Below, piece by piece: positions 17,783 to 26,027 of a DNA stretch of 43,551 bases. The DNA is taken from positions 1-43,551 of IMG/VR virus record IMGVR_UViG_3300037296_000061; one strand, 5' to 3'. Position 1 is the stretch's first letter; each line of letters begins with the position of its first letter. The notes under the pieces are model-generated. The model was not told the origin of the DNA and ran no database searches. It worked only from the letters and a program-made list of their open reading frames with translations. Origin of the DNA: a virus. Both the position numbers and the translations under genes were made by a program.

Positions 17783-18433
17783 TTACTGCCTTGAATAAGG
17801 TTTTATAGGGCCGTCAGTTTTTGGCTCGTAACCACTCGTTCCTAAATGCGTCACAAAAACGTCATCGTCATACCTTAGTGGGCAAGACCAAATGCCATTA
17901 AAACTAGGTACGATAGATTTTAACAAAGCTCCTGTAAGCCAGTCATAAACCAAAACCCTTGACGACTTATCGCCTGACTCTAACTTACTTGTTCCTGATA
18001 AATCTAAATATGGCGCGCTTAAATACGCAGACGATACATTTCCTATTACAGCCTCAATATCTATCCAAGTCGTTTGGTCGTTAGACCCTTGAAACTTAAA
18101 ATCTTTTGGTGTTTCGTTTTCGTACTGAGTTGCTATTAGCTCAAAAGCCCTTACAGACTTAGCGGTTTCATAAGAAACAACAACCCATTTTGGACTCGTT
18201 GTATTGCTAGATTCCCAATAACCAGTTTCAGTAAGTATGTTCTCAGGGCCAACCCCTGCATTGTAATTGCCACTACTGGTAGCTGTCGCGCCACTTAATG
18301 TAGTAGCAATGTTGGTTGCAGTTTTCGATACTGATTCAAATAGACGCAACTGATTAATGGTGGCGTAATCGTTGCGTGGGGTGGTTGTAATGTAAATTCT
18401 ATAATGCTTGTAAGCAATGGCTGCATCAGACAT
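17783..18433 (-). CDS. Discoidin/F5-8C-like carbohydrate-binding phage protein
   Basis: The product is 216 aa. Residues ~60-135 have the galactose-binding-like (F5/8 type C, discoidin) pattern: GVGPENILTETGYWES, then PKWVVVSYETAKSVRAFEL, then DFKFQGSNDQTTWIDIEAV, the usual jelly-roll strands with the conserved W and the FxFQGSND..TW motif. This fold often binds surface sugars. The C-terminal ~80 residues (SSRVLVYDWLTGALLKS) form a second small beta-rich unit. Two bases separate it from the previous gene and five from the 1302-residue fibre-like protein, so it may be a host-recognition accessory on the same tail structure. Fold assignment is good; ligand unknown. Confidence 0.7.
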   Translation of the reverse strand: MSDAAIAYKHYRIYITTTPRNDYATINQLRLFESVSKTATNIATTLSGATATSSGNYNAGVGPENILTETGYWESSNTTSPKWVVVSYETAKSVRAFELIATQYENETPKDFKFQGSNDQTTWIDIEAVIGNVSSAYLSAPYLDLSGTSKLESGDKSSRVLVYDWLTGALLKSIVPSFNGIWSCPLRYDDDVFVTHLGTSGYEPKTDGPIKPYSRQ

Positions 18434-18435
18434 GG

Positions 18436-18783
18436 TTACTTAGCCCCTTGTATTAGTGCGCCCATTGGTGTCTCGTCAGGCCAACAACCTTTAGCTTTAT
18501 GCCACTTAGAATATAACTCATATAACGGCTTATCGCCCATGCCAGCGCGTCTTGCGACTACCCATTCACTAGCAGACGCGCCAGCTTGCTGACCGCTTTC
18601 TTCTAGCACAAACATTTCAAACGAGGGTAGGCTGATTAGTTTATTCCAGTCGATATAATCAGCTGGGAGTACCATATCACCCATACCCCCATGAGCATTG
18701 ATACCGCCCACGCCAGCTGTTTGAGTAGGTGGCTTCTTCTTAGCTCGCGGCTTGGCTTTTGGTTTTTCAATAGCTTCTGTCAT
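18436..18783 (-). CDS. Small phage protein, Lys/Pro-rich N-terminus
   Basis: The product is 115 aa with a good Shine-Dalgarno (AAAGGA) eight bases before the ATG. Residues 1-24 are basic and Pro/Lys-rich, followed by a Gly-rich linker and a compact C-terminal domain containing WVVARRAGMGDKPLYELY and KGCWPDETPMGALI. No known motif. Its position in the tail-assembly block suggests a structural or chaperone-like component. Function unknown. Confidence 0.5.
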   Translation of the reverse strand: MTEAIEKPKAKPRAKKKPPTQTAGVGGINAHGGMGDMVLPADYIDWNKLISLPSFEMFVLEESGQQAGASASEWVVARRAGMGDKPLYELYSKWHKAKGCWPDETPMGALIQGAK

Positions 18784-18788
18784 AACAA

Positions 18789-19196
18789 TTATCCTTTGCC
18801 ATGCTTCATGTATTTTGTATGACCGCTAAACTCGTCTAGCGCCCTTGCTGCATCTTTCAGTCCATGGCTTGCTGTGTATTGGCCTTGCGTGGCCTTGTCC
18901 ATTGTTGATGTTAATGCTCTTATGGCTTCAACAGTAGTGAGAGGTTGGCATAACTGCTCGCTTGCCAGCGCTAAGTTGTCTTTGATACTTTCATCAGTAA
19001 CAACACCGCGCCCAAGCTGATCATATAGGTCGGCATACATACGCTGGCTGGTCTGTAGTGCGTTTTGCACGTTACGCCCTTGCTCTACCCAAAACTCACG
19101 TTCAACAAGCAATGCTTGTTGCTTGGCTTCTGATATCGCAAGTTTCTTGGTGAGCTGGGCGTTTTCATAGCCTAGCTCAGATATGGTGGGTATCAT
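18789..19196 (-). CDS. Small helical phage protein of unknown function
   Basis: The product is 135 aa. Its ATG overlaps the stop of the HNH gene by four bases (ATGA). The first ~60 residues are predicted coiled coil (ENAQLTKKLAISEAKQQALL); the rest is mixed helix. It lies between adaptor-type genes and the tail genes, a place where podoviruses often carry small assembly proteins. Its coupling to an HNH gene is notable because HNH genes usually insert between older genes. Function unknown. Confidence 0.5.
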   Translation of the reverse strand: MIPTISELGYENAQLTKKLAISEAKQQALLVEREFWVEQGRNVQNALQTSQRMYADLYDQLGRGVVTDESIKDNLALASEQLCQPLTTVEAIRALTSTMDKATQGQYTASHGLKDAARALDEFSGHTKYMKHGKG

Positions 19197-20038
19197 TCGA
19201 ATAACTCCTTAATCTTGTCAGCGATACGCTGTAGTTCGTCAGGTTTTAATAGCGTTAGCATATCAATCACCTTGTCTATTACGCGAACCCCATGAGGGTC
19301 TTTCTTTGAAGAACCTATACCAACCCATAACTCTAGGTTTTCAGGTCTATTGTCTTTTCTATCACCATTCTTATGATGTACGCGCTGGCTGGAATCTAGT
19401 ATTACGCCTAGCTCCCTTTCAACCACTAATCGGTGTTGCATAACATATCCGCTTGCATCTGCGTTTGGGTGTCCATTACAAAGCTCTTTGATGTAGCCGC
19501 CGCCAGCGTGGTTGGTGACGAACTCTCCGTTATTATAATTATGGTTATTAACGCCGTGTTGCCGTTCTGATAACTCGATACCTTGACATTCTCGTGAACA
19601 AAACTTTTTACCAGACTTGTAGATAGGAAATCTTATACCGCAGTTAGGACAGTCGCCAACGCCTAGTGGTATTCGACCTTCCTCATCCACTTTGAGATTG
19701 ACAGGCAGATCAACACCTATTACTTCGTACATTGCTAGCAGGTTTTTCTGCATTGGGAGTATTTTTTTATTAAACCACTTATAGGCGGTCTGCTCATTAA
19801 CTCCAATTTTATCTGCTAGCCAGCGCTTTGTTAGGTTTTGTTTTTCCAGCTCTTTCTCTAACATACCAATAGGATCAGTACCTATAAATTCTAGGTTGCT
19901 TTTAGCTAAGTCCTCTTTCAGCCCCTTTGCTCTTTGGCTGTGACAACCTCTACACCAAGATGAAATCTTGCCATTGCCACCAGACTTAGGGAAGTCTTTA
20001 ACTGCTTTTGACTTTTTGCATTTAGTACAGGTTTTCAT
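19193..20038 (-). CDS. HNH endonuclease with internal helix-turn-helix
   Basis: The product is 281 aa. Domains in order: an N-terminal zinc-finger-like unit (CTKC at 4-7, CRGC at 29-32); a helix-turn-helix at ~68-90 (LTKRWLADKIGVNEQTAYKWF); a second Cys pair set (C130, C133, C147, C151); and an HNH_3-type nuclease at ~200-238 with VHHKNGDRKDNRPENLELW holding the His-His and Asn residues. Such free-standing HNH genes in phages are usually homing endonucleases that cut a related genome and copy themselves in. It lies between two late structural genes, has its own AT-rich leader with a TATAAT-like box and a good Shine-Dalgarno (AAGGAT). Its target is not visible. Confidence 0.85.
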   Translation of the reverse strand: MKTCTKCKKSKAVKDFPKSGGNGKISSWCRGCHSQRAKGLKEDLAKSNLEFIGTDPIGMLEKELEKQNLTKRWLADKIGVNEQTAYKWFNKKILPMQKNLLAMYEVIGVDLPVNLKVDEEGRIPLGVGDCPNCGIRFPIYKSGKKFCSRECQGIELSERQHGVNNHNYNNGEFVTNHAGGGYIKELCNGHPNADASGYVMQHRLVVERELGVILDSSQRVHHKNGDRKDNRPENLELWVGIGSSKKDPHGVRVIDKVIDMLTLLKPDELQRIADKIKELFE

Positions 20039-20067
20039 AAATAATATCCTTGTTTAATTAAGCTTAT

Positions 20068-20073
20068 ATTATA
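20068..20073 (-). promoter_or_regulatory. Possible -10 box upstream of HNH gene
   Basis: The minus strand reads TATAAT in a 61-base AT-rich gap, 30 bases before the HNH start. No good -35 hexamer stands at 16-18 bases, so this is a weak call. An own promoter would fit a homing gene acquired as a unit. Confidence 0.3.
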
Positions 20074-20099
20074 AACAAAAACCCACTAAAATACGACAT

Positions 20100-20507
20100 T
20101 TAAAGTTTGAAAATACGATTTGTTCCGTTATCCCAAGTTACAATAATATCTCCACCATTCGGCGTTATTGGTAATCCAGTTGCCGTGTCTATGTAAGCAA
20201 TCAGTGGGCTGGTCGCTTCTGAGCTGGTATCTTTATAGATAACAATAGCCTCAATACTCGCGCCTGTAACAGACGTGAAAGTAATATCAGCTGCATCAGC
20301 TGCGCCACCAGCGGTAGCTTTACTTGTTAGAGTAACTGGTCCAGCAATACGTGCTGACGTTGCAATGTCAGATAAATACTCATGCGTCTGCGTCTGCGGT
20401 GTATAAGCACCAGTATCAACAAGATAGACTTTGATGGTGTCAGTCTGCCAGTTAATCTGCCCTTCTAAGAACCGCTTACGTGCGGCATCGTATAACGTGT
20501 TAGCCAT
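20100..20507 (-). CDS. Small structural phage protein, paralogue of 32980-33417
   Basis: The product is 135 aa; AGGAGA precedes the ATG by seven bases. It is clearly related to the product at 32980-33417: shared positions include [IV]xW..DT[IV]K, LSDI..SAR, LT.K, YKD, LI.YI and near the end PNGGD[IV].[VI]TWD.G...IF.L. The predicted structure is all-beta. This type occurs among minor virion or decoration-like proteins of podoviruses. It lies after the adaptor gene in the late operon and before the HNH insertion. The exact role is unknown. Confidence 0.6.
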   Translation of the reverse strand: MANTLYDAARKRFLEGQINWQTDTIKVYLVDTGAYTPQTQTHEYLSDIATSARIAGPVTLTSKATAGGAADAADITFTSVTGASIEAIVIYKDTSSEATSPLIAYIDTATGLPITPNGGDIIVTWDNGTNRIFKL

Positions 20508-20528
20508 TAGGCTGTCTCCTATATTAAA

Positions 20529-21200
20529 TTAAACCCAAAATGGGGTAACCACATGGGGAACGTCGTGTCGTGTGATACGCCTTAAATCTGAATCAGGTCT
20601 CGCACCAAAGTAATCGGTAAACTCCTGCTCTGCCAATGCGGATCGGTTCATGTCAAAAACCTCAGAATCTGGAATCCCAAAGCCTTTATGTAGCGCCCAT
20701 TGAATAAGGTACTCATGGTGAATGATGTTAATCTCAGGTCGATCGGTATCAAGCACCATTGGCGCGATTGGTGTGCGATAGCCTTCGATGTGCAACGTGC
20801 CAGCATCAAGCGGTGATGGCACGATACGTAAGTAGGTGTCGTATTGAATAACGTACTCAGGTCTATGCGCCCACTTATCTTGCCAGCCTCGATATATATC
20901 TTCGATTTCTTCAGGAGATACTAGGCTTAGCTTCTTAGACTCACTCTCGGTATTGCCTAACCATCTAATACTGGTAATCTCATAAATAGATTCGTGCGAA
21001 GGATAAGAGGATTGCTGAGCTGTCACACCAATACTGCATACAGCCGAATTGCTAGACTCATGAATGAGTCGACCACGAATAGCCGCTTCTTTCACGCCAT
21101 CGTTTAACCAGTCAGTAATGTCTTCGTCAGTGAATAGATACGGCTGCTCGTTATCAAACGCTGCGGTACGAAACCGTCGTATCAATTCAGACAAAATCAT
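20529..21200 (-). CDS. Phage head-tail adaptor protein (portal ring adaptor)
   Basis: The product is 223 aa. The N-terminal block LIRRFRTAAFDNEQPYLFTD followed by DITDWLNDGVKEAAIRGRL is the pattern of phage adaptor proteins that line up under the portal (DUF6682-like). A central beta region (YEITSIRWLG) and a C-terminal helix (EYLIQWALHKGFGI) complete it. The length is normal for such adaptors. The ATG overlaps the stop of the gene before it by one base. In podoviruses this protein closes the packaged head and receives the tail. Family placement is from pattern recognition; exact homology is unverified. Confidence 0.65.
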   Translation of the reverse strand: MILSELIRRFRTAAFDNEQPYLFTDEDITDWLNDGVKEAAIRGRLIHESSNSAVCSIGVTAQQSSYPSHESIYEITSIRWLGNTESESKKLSLVSPEEIEDIYRGWQDKWAHRPEYVIQYDTYLRIVPSPLDAGTLHIEGYRTPIAPMVLDTDRPEINIIHHEYLIQWALHKGFGIPDSEVFDMNRSALAEQEFTDYFGARPDSDLRRITRHDVPHVVTPFWV

Positions 21201-21670
21201 TACGGTGCTCCGAACTGATCAATCATGCCGTTTACATCGATACGGATGTTTTCGACCGACTTAGAGTTATTGGTATTTTGCTGATAATGGTTTTGAGCAA
21301 AGTCTTTAAGCGCTTCTTTGTCCATCACATTCACCTGGTCATACAAAGCCTGTAGCTCTGTTTGCTCGTCATCTTTGTCTTTATTCTTAGCTTCTTGCTC
21401 ATCAAGCAATGCTTGCGTATCATCAGTCGCTTCATCGCTTTCATTCTGCGCATCATCTTCTGGCGCATCATCAGTCGCATCGTCTTCGTCTTTCGCATCA
21501 GCATCCACCTTTTCAAAAAGGTCTTCGTGACGTAAAAATTTGCGCGCCATATCCCAAGGGATAGTGCGTACTTGATCGCAATCAAAGACAAGGCCAGTGC
21601 GGTAGAGACGGTCATGCCACGGCTCACGCTTACCAATGTACTTAATCGATACTTCATCTTTTGTGCTCAT
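21200..21670 (-). CDS. Acidic phage structural protein of the head-completion block
   Basis: The product is 156 aa. The N-terminal ~45 residues have the pattern KYIGKREPWHDRLYRTGLVF then VRTIPWDMARKFLRHEDLFE, common in small podovirus proteins encoded between capsid and adaptor genes. Residues ~55-105 are extremely acidic (Asp/Glu/Ala) and probably disordered; the C-terminal ~45 residues are helical. It is the first gene after an intrinsic terminator and overlaps the adaptor gene by one base. A role in head completion is inferred from context. Confidence 0.55.
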   Translation of the reverse strand: MSTKDEVSIKYIGKREPWHDRLYRTGLVFDCDQVRTIPWDMARKFLRHEDLFEKVDADAKDEDDATDDAPEDDAQNESDEATDDTQALLDEQEAKNKDKDDEQTELQALYDQVNVMDKEALKDFAQNHYQQNTNNSKSVENIRIDVNGMIDQFGAP

Positions 21671-21685
21671 CGCTGGTTTGCTCCT

Positions 21686-21719
21686 AAAAAAATAGACTGA
21701 CTGAAACCAGCCAGCCTAT
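21686..21719 (-). terminator. Intrinsic terminator after the capsid block
   Basis: A 12-bp stem (21692-21703 with 21708-21719, two G-U pairs) has a 4-base loop and is followed on the minus strand by seven T (21692-21686). It would end or attenuate the scaffold-capsid-accessory transcript before the adaptor and tail genes. Confidence 0.85.
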
Positions 21720-21757
21720 TTATTATTTATCGTTTAGACTTCTTCTAAGCTGGCAGG

Positions 21758-22240
21758 TTAGCGATAACCGGTCAGCTCGCCCGTTACCGTCACTTTAATG
21801 TCGGCTGCTTTTGCGTTAGTAACACCAGCCAAGGTTAGGATTAAACGGGCAGACTTAGGCAGAATAACCAGCTTGCTGCCGTCAGCACGTAGGCGACCAG
21901 CAGTAGCAAGGTCAGCACCAGCTTTGATGAAGTATCCATCATCTTGCGGAACGTCTGCATCATCTTCGCCATCAGAATAAGCAAAACCTAGCTTGCCAGT
22001 GGTGGAAGCACTTAAGCCGTCAGTGATAAACACTTGAGCATCAGTTAAGCACCAACCTTCTAACAGCTCGCCTAAGTCGATAATGTCACCAGCTTTTGGC
22101 GCAGTCGTCGAGTCACTGTTAGCAAGTACACCGCCAGTATTGGCTTTAAGCTGATAGGCTTGTGTGGTGCTATTGCCGTAAGGCGCTGTGACGGTATAGA
22201 AGTGAGTCATAACCTCACTGTTTGATTTAATCGTAGCCAT
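21758..22240 (-). CDS. Probable capsid decoration/accessory protein
   Basis: The product is 160 aa, starting behind GGAGATAG. It is Ala/Gly/Thr-rich and predicted all-beta, with no Cys-based site or enzyme motif; SARLILTLAGVTNAKAADI is typical of small head-decoration or capsid-stabilising proteins. It lies directly after the major capsid gene and before a strong terminator, so it would be made at capsid-like levels. That position supports a decoration role but does not prove it. Confidence 0.55.
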   Translation of the reverse strand: MATIKSNSEVMTHFYTVTAPYGNSTTQAYQLKANTGGVLANSDSTTAPKAGDIIDLGELLEGWCLTDAQVFITDGLSASTTGKLGFAYSDGEDDADVPQDDGYFIKAGADLATAGRLRADGSKLVILPKSARLILTLAGVTNAKAADIKVTVTGELTGYR

Positions 22241-22271
22241 AAGGCTATCTCCTATCTTTATGAGTTAATGT

Positions 22272-22297
22272 GCTAAGCGCTATCTCAAGCGCTTAGC
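22272..22297. other. Strong hairpin between capsid and accessory genes
   Basis: A perfect 9-bp inverted repeat (GCTAAGCGC / GCGCTTAGC) with an 8-base loop lies 8 bases upstream of the capsid gene's stop-codon end at 22305, i.e. just downstream of it on the mRNA-flanking side toward 22297 relative to the next gene. It has no T-run on either strand, so it is unlikely to be an efficient terminator; RNA stabilisation or processing is possible. Confidence 0.5.
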
Positions 22298-22304
22298 GAT
22301 AGCC

Positions 22305-23594
22305 TTACAGACCACGGCCAAATGAGTTGACCGCAGTATCGACGACAGTAATGCCGTAATCTGTGAACTCGTTCCCGTTACCAGTAGCAACATCAAAACG
22401 GATCTTTGAGACGCCACGAATAGCGCCAATCAATAGCTCCATCTTATCGCCATGATCTAGCTCTTTTTCTGACCAGAAGAATGGCATACCACTATTTTTG
22501 TGCGCTGCCATAGCTTCAGCAATAGCTTGCCCACCTAAGATAAGCGAACGGTCAACGGCAAAGTTTTCACCGAATGAGGCTGGCACGATGGCCTTGTCTT
22601 CTGCTTCACTTGTGAATGAGGTGCAATACTGCATTTCATCACCAGCATAGAAGCGGATAGGCCGTGGCATCTTGATAATCAAAAAGCCATTCCAAATACC
22701 TGCTTGACCTTTAAACAGCGGATGACCAGCAGCTTGTGCGGCACGCGATAAAGCGGCAGCTTGGAATTGACGGAACGTAGGATCAGCAGCAAACTTGTTG
22801 TACTGAGCAGGACTCATCATCCAGACGCGCAGTGGGTCATCATCTGCCATCACATCGCCTTCAAACTTGACGATAGGTGGTGGTAGCGCCATTTGATCCA
22901 TCATTGACTTCATCGAGTCAACGGTGTCCATTTTTAGCATGTCAGACGAGGTGATATTAATCTCGCCAGCAGTTACGCTAAAAGACTGAATCGCATCAGC
23001 AGTCGCTAAGTAATGACGGTTTTTAGTAGGCGCTTTGACCGTATTGACCATGATCTCATTGAACTTAGGATCATCATTGGTAGGGATAACCCACTCAATG
23101 TTGTTTTGCTTGCCACGTGCGCCAGCCATGTGAACTAGCAAGGTCTGGTCAACATAACGCGCCATTAATGCTTCGGCTTGTGGGCGTGCCATCGCTCGTA
23201 AGTCAACCGGATTACGAATAGTCGTCATCGTGTCGCCCATATCGATTGGGAAACGCGCTTGATTGACTCGTAGCTTATCTTCTGTGAAGCTCATTCCAGT
23301 ACCGCGACCTTCGGCATTTTTACTGCCCATGATCGGTTTAGCGCCTACTGGATTCAGTAAGTGAAAGGTCACTTCATCGCCAGTGCCTTTACCCAAGTCT
23401 TGTACTTGGACGATAGGCATGTGCTGAGTGGTTTGTTTGCGAACAGTCGCTTCAGCGCCAGCAATGCCTTTAGGCATCTTGCCTGTTAGCTTCTGCATGG
23501 TGCCGTTGCGACGCATGTGGGTTGCGAACACGCCAGCGGCTTGTACGCGCATGTTCGATTTATCGCCGTATGCGGCGTGGGTTGTGGTAGCCAT
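22305..23594 (-). CDS. Major capsid protein, N4-gp56 family
   Basis: The product is 429 aa. The ATG at 23594 is chosen because AGGAG stands eight bases upstream; a GTG three codons earlier would overlap it. The sequence matches the N4-gp56 / DUF4043 major capsid family by overall pattern: VRKQTTQHMPIVQVQDLGKG, then a long region with RFPIDMGDTMTTIRNPVDLR, MARPQAEALMARYVDQTLLVHMAGARG, the MMSPAQYNKF block and GQAGIWNGFLIIKMPRPIRF. Length is normal for the family. It follows the scaffold gene closely and precedes a decoration-like gene. The shell is assembled from this protein on the scaffold. Confidence in the family is high. Confidence 0.9.
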   Translation of the reverse strand: MATTTHAAYGDKSNMRVQAAGVFATHMRRNGTMQKLTGKMPKGIAGAEATVRKQTTQHMPIVQVQDLGKGTGDEVTFHLLNPVGAKPIMGSKNAEGRGTGMSFTEDKLRVNQARFPIDMGDTMTTIRNPVDLRAMARPQAEALMARYVDQTLLVHMAGARGKQNNIEWVIPTNDDPKFNEIMVNTVKAPTKNRHYLATADAIQSFSVTAGEINITSSDMLKMDTVDSMKSMMDQMALPPPIVKFEGDVMADDDPLRVWMMSPAQYNKFAADPTFRQFQAAALSRAAQAAGHPLFKGQAGIWNGFLIIKMPRPIRFYAGDEMQYCTSFTSEAEDKAIVPASFGENFAVDRSLILGGQAIAEAMAAHKNSGMPFFWSEKELDHGDKMELLIGAIRGVSKIRFDVATGNGNEFTDYGITVVDTAVNSFGRGL

Positions 23595-23605
23595 CTGTGC
23601 CACTC

Positions 23606-24625
23606 CTAAAGGTTATTTAAGTATTGCTCGCGCTTTTCAGGCGACCAGTCCATCATTGTTTCAGCCAATTCCATCGGAGACATAGAAGCCATCTGCTCAG
23701 TGATATTGGTTGCGCCTTTGTGTCCACCAGGTATGTCGCTTAGACTGGCAGGCACGACGGGCGCTGTGTTCTTGATTGCCTCACGTGCCTTGGCTTTTAG
23801 CTCATCTTTCGATGGCTCAGCCTTGGCAGGTTCAGGCGTGCTATTGGTTGACTGCTTATAGTTATTGAGTAGCTCGACCACTTGTTCGGCAGTACCTTGC
23901 TGCAATACTCCATCGAGTGCGGCTTGAATGTAGCTAGGCTGTGACGCCTTCCACGATTCAAACTCGCCACTCTCAACGATAGAGTCGGCATCTTGGTGTG
24001 CTTCATAGATGGTACGCATGTGAGATTGCGCGGCACTCTCTTGCTCTTTTTGCTGCATCGGCTTTAAGGCTTCTGCAACCTGAGCTTTGACTTGTGCTGC
24101 AACATCGGCATTAACTAAGCGCTTAATACCATCTGCCAGAGCTTGTTCGGAGAAGTCTCCAAATTGGTTAGGGTCTACGCCAGCATCGATTGCGGCCTGT
24201 GCCGTCTCAATGTCCTGCTCTTGCTGCGTTGCCACAGCGGTATCAGGCTTAGGTTGCTTGCGTAGAATCTCTAACTCAGCATTGGCAGCGGCTAACGCTT
24301 CTTGCGATACGCGGTCACGCTCACGTGCTTCGACCAGCTTTTCATAGGGAATGGTATGAAAACCATCACGAGCCATCACGACCTTCTCACCTTCTGCCTC
24401 ATCGTCCGACGGTGCTTCAGGTGTTGCTTCGTCTTGCTCGTCTGCCTTATCTTCTGCTGGCTTGTCAATCACTTCGTCTGCTGCGGTATCGGCTGGCGTC
24501 TCGATACTATCCGCTTGCGCGGTATCGCCATTCATACTGTCTTCCAAGTATTGCGCTGCTTGTTGAGGCGACCAATCACCATCATCTAAGCTGTCATCAT
24601 TCAAACTATTTGCATCAACTGTCAT
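23606..24625 (-). CDS. Capsid scaffolding protein
   Basis: The product is 339 aa. Residues 1-80 are very acidic and disordered; ~95-125 and ~165-200 are predicted coiled coil; residues 202-260 hold a compact motif (AHQDADSIVESGEFESWK ... VVELLNNYK); the C-terminus (~315-339) is a helical hook rich in Met/Glu, typical of coat-binding ends of scaffolds. Position immediately before the major capsid gene and composition make scaffold the best call. The start follows AAAGGACAG. It is the first gene behind a terminator and the late-promoter-like element at 24729-24742. Residues 202-260 recur in the membrane protein at 4833-5342. Confidence 0.85.
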   Translation of the reverse strand: MTVDANSLNDDSLDDGDWSPQQAAQYLEDSMNGDTAQADSIETPADTAADEVIDKPAEDKADEQDEATPEAPSDDEAEGEKVVMARDGFHTIPYEKLVEARERDRVSQEALAAANAELEILRKQPKPDTAVATQQEQDIETAQAAIDAGVDPNQFGDFSEQALADGIKRLVNADVAAQVKAQVAEALKPMQQKEQESAAQSHMRTIYEAHQDADSIVESGEFESWKASQPSYIQAALDGVLQQGTAEQVVELLNNYKQSTNSTPEPAKAEPSKDELKAKAREAIKNTAPVVPASLSDIPGGHKGATNITEQMASMSPMELAETMMDWSPEKREQYLNNL

Positions 24626-24728
24626 TAATCTGTCCTTTACCCATGTCGGAGGGCTACCGTTAAAAAACAGGTTTCGCCATCTAGCGAATGGCTTAACAAC
24701 AATTTACTAGGCGTGGCTAAAATGCGCC

Positions 24729-24742
24729 AACCTTATAGGGGT
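24729..24742 (-). promoter_or_regulatory. Late-promoter-like element, copy B
   Basis: The minus strand reads ACCCCTATAAGGTT, identical to the copy at 4809-4822 and 12/14 to that at 32830-32843. It lies about 30 bases after the terminator at 24772-24796 and 104 bases before the scaffold start, where a promoter for capsid genes is expected. Confidence 0.6.
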
Positions 24743-24771
24743 GCTGAGACTTGCCAGCGATTGACGGGCAC

Positions 24772-24796
24772 AAAAAAACCACCGCGAAGGTGGTTT
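24772..24796 (-). terminator. Intrinsic terminator of the seven-gene cassette
   Basis: The minus strand reads AAACCACC-TTCGC-GGTGGTTTTTTT: a GC-rich 5-bp core extended by A-T pairs with a 5-base loop and seven T (24778-24772). It follows the 51-codon gene by about 30 bases. Confidence 0.88.
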
Positions 24797-24824
24797 GGAT
24801 TTGAGGTATTAAGGCTGGCTAGTG

Positions 24825-24980
24825 TTATTTTTCGTCTTTCTTGTCGTTGGTATAATTCAAGATAGCGCTAGTTATCTTCTTCGCGTCTTCTACCAGTCTA
24901 TCTGTTTGTCCAGTGGTGTACTTATCAGATATTAGACTTACTACTTCATGCATTAATGTCTGTTCTGCTGTTAAGCTCAT
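24825..24980 (-). CDS. Small helical protein, last gene of accessory cassette
   Basis: The product is 51 aa (begins MSLTAEQTLMHEVV, ends NDKKDEK). AGAGG stands eight bases before the ATG. The sequence is amphipathic-helical and charged at the C-terminus, without a membrane span. It follows the 96-aa gene by 33 bases and is directly followed by a terminator, so it looks like a genuine short gene at the end of the cassette. Function unknown. Confidence 0.65.
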   Translation of the reverse strand: MSLTAEQTLMHEVVSLISDKYTTGQTDRLVEDAKKITSAILNYTNDKKDEK

Positions 24981-25013
24981 AGGTATTGCCTCTTTGGATG
25001 GGTTGGTTACTAC

Positions 25014-25304
25014 TTATGGTATTTTAGTTACATCAATCTTAATCATACACGACCTATCTAAATATCTAGGCCATTCAAACGGCTGCATCTCAAATGGTGC
25101 TGGCTCGAATTTCTTAGGCATGGCGCGAACTTCTTTCATAAGCTGCTCGAAAGGATTAGGGTTGGGATTGCTGGTAATAGCTATAACACCTTCAAGACTT
25201 GCCAGCAACTTATCTGCACCAGTTAATTTATCCATACACTTATCATAAAGCTCTTTGCTGATAGCACTTCTTGGGTGACTGACTTGCTCTATGTTCTGGT
25301 TCAT
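25014..25304 (-). CDS. Small protein of accessory cassette, unknown
   Basis: The product is 96 aa, with AGGGA seven bases before the ATG. Two parts are visible: a helical half (SKELYDKCMDKLTGADKLLASLEG) and a Pro/Phe-rich half (NPNPNPFEQLM, FEPAPFEMQPFEWPRYLD). It begins ten bases after the 164-aa gene. No family is recognised. Confidence 0.55.
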   Translation of the reverse strand: MNQNIEQVSHPRSAISKELYDKCMDKLTGADKLLASLEGVIAITSNPNPNPFEQLMKEVRAMPKKFEPAPFEMQPFEWPRYLDRSCMIKIDVTKIP

Positions 25305-25314
25305 CGTCTAATCC

Positions 25315-25809
25315 CTAATCATGGTCATCTGATTTGCACGACTCGAACCAATCGCCATCGCGATACGGACTGCGCTTAACAGGAATACCCTTACATACCT
25401 CAACCTTCTGTAATGGCTTCTCGGACATAATCCTATCAACCTCAGCTTGCATGCTATCTCGAACCTCTTGATCCAAGGTTTCAAAGATATAATCAATCTG
25501 TTCGATTGTAGAGTCGCTGAATGGCGGCAATCCATTGAGCACCAACATCATACTAATCGAACCCTTTGTTATAAGTATTTTATCAGGCTCGATTACATGA
25601 GCGCGATAATATACATGAGTGCTATAACCTTTAGCATTTAGAGTATTCTTAAAGCGTATCATCTCAACCTGATTGCCATCCTTGCCAGCTTCAAACGCGC
25701 ACTTAAACCAAGGGTGCTTTAGCTCTCGAATCTCACCATACTTCATTAGGTTGGCTTCGATAGTAGGTAGCTTTAGCTCAGCGGTGTATGTAACGGTATC
25801 GTCGCTCAT
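25315..25809 (-). CDS. Protein of accessory cassette, unknown
   Basis: The product is 164 aa; its ATG overlaps the preceding stop by four bases (ATGA). It is mixed alpha/beta, with KHPWFKCAFEAGKDGNQVEMIRF, a central beta section (YSTHVYYRAHVIEPDKILITKG) and an acidic C-terminus with two Cys. No membrane span, signal or known catalytic motif is visible. Tight coupling to its neighbours suggests the cassette products act together. Confidence 0.55.
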   Translation of the reverse strand: MSDDTVTYTAELKLPTIEANLMKYGEIRELKHPWFKCAFEAGKDGNQVEMIRFKNTLNAKGYSTHVYYRAHVIEPDKILITKGSISMMLVLNGLPPFSDSTIEQIDYIFETLDQEVRDSMQAEVDRIMSEKPLQKVEVCKGIPVKRSPYRDGDWFESCKSDDHD

Positions 25810-26027
25810 GATTTCACCTCATTGGTTTTCATGCTATTGGCTAGCTGCTGGTGTGTTAGCTGAATCTCTAGCATTAGAGACTGCAAGCGCATAAGTCTTG
25901 TTGTTTTGCCTAGTTGACGACCAATGGATATCGCCATATCTTTAGGTGGCATTTGGCTGGCTAGATAATCAAGGCGATACATGATTGACTGCTGCGCTAT
26001 GGTTCGATTGATTAGTGTTGGAGTCAT
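25806..26027 (-). CDS. Small protein with PPK...GRQLGKT motif, unknown
   Basis: The product is 73 aa, ATGA-coupled on both sides. The core YRLDYLASQMPPKDMAISIGRQLGKTTRLM resembles in order RIDYFANQ...IPPK...AGRQLGFT in the 91-aa protein two genes upstream, so the two are probably diverged relatives (the full phrase spans residues ~17-46). GRQLGKTT looks superficially like a P-loop but lacks the surrounding strand pattern and the protein is too short for a P-loop ATPase; a helix-turn-helix-like unit is more likely. Confidence 0.5.
   Translation of the reverse strand: MTPTLINRTIAQQSIMYRLDYLASQMPPKDMAISIGRQLGKTTRLMRLQSLMLEIQLTHQQLANSMKTNEVKS

Noticed and set aside
25806-26027. GRQLGKTT as a P-loop in the 73-aa protein
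   Set aside because: There is no preceding hydrophobic strand and no Walker B, and the relative at 26457-26732 has GFTR at that place.
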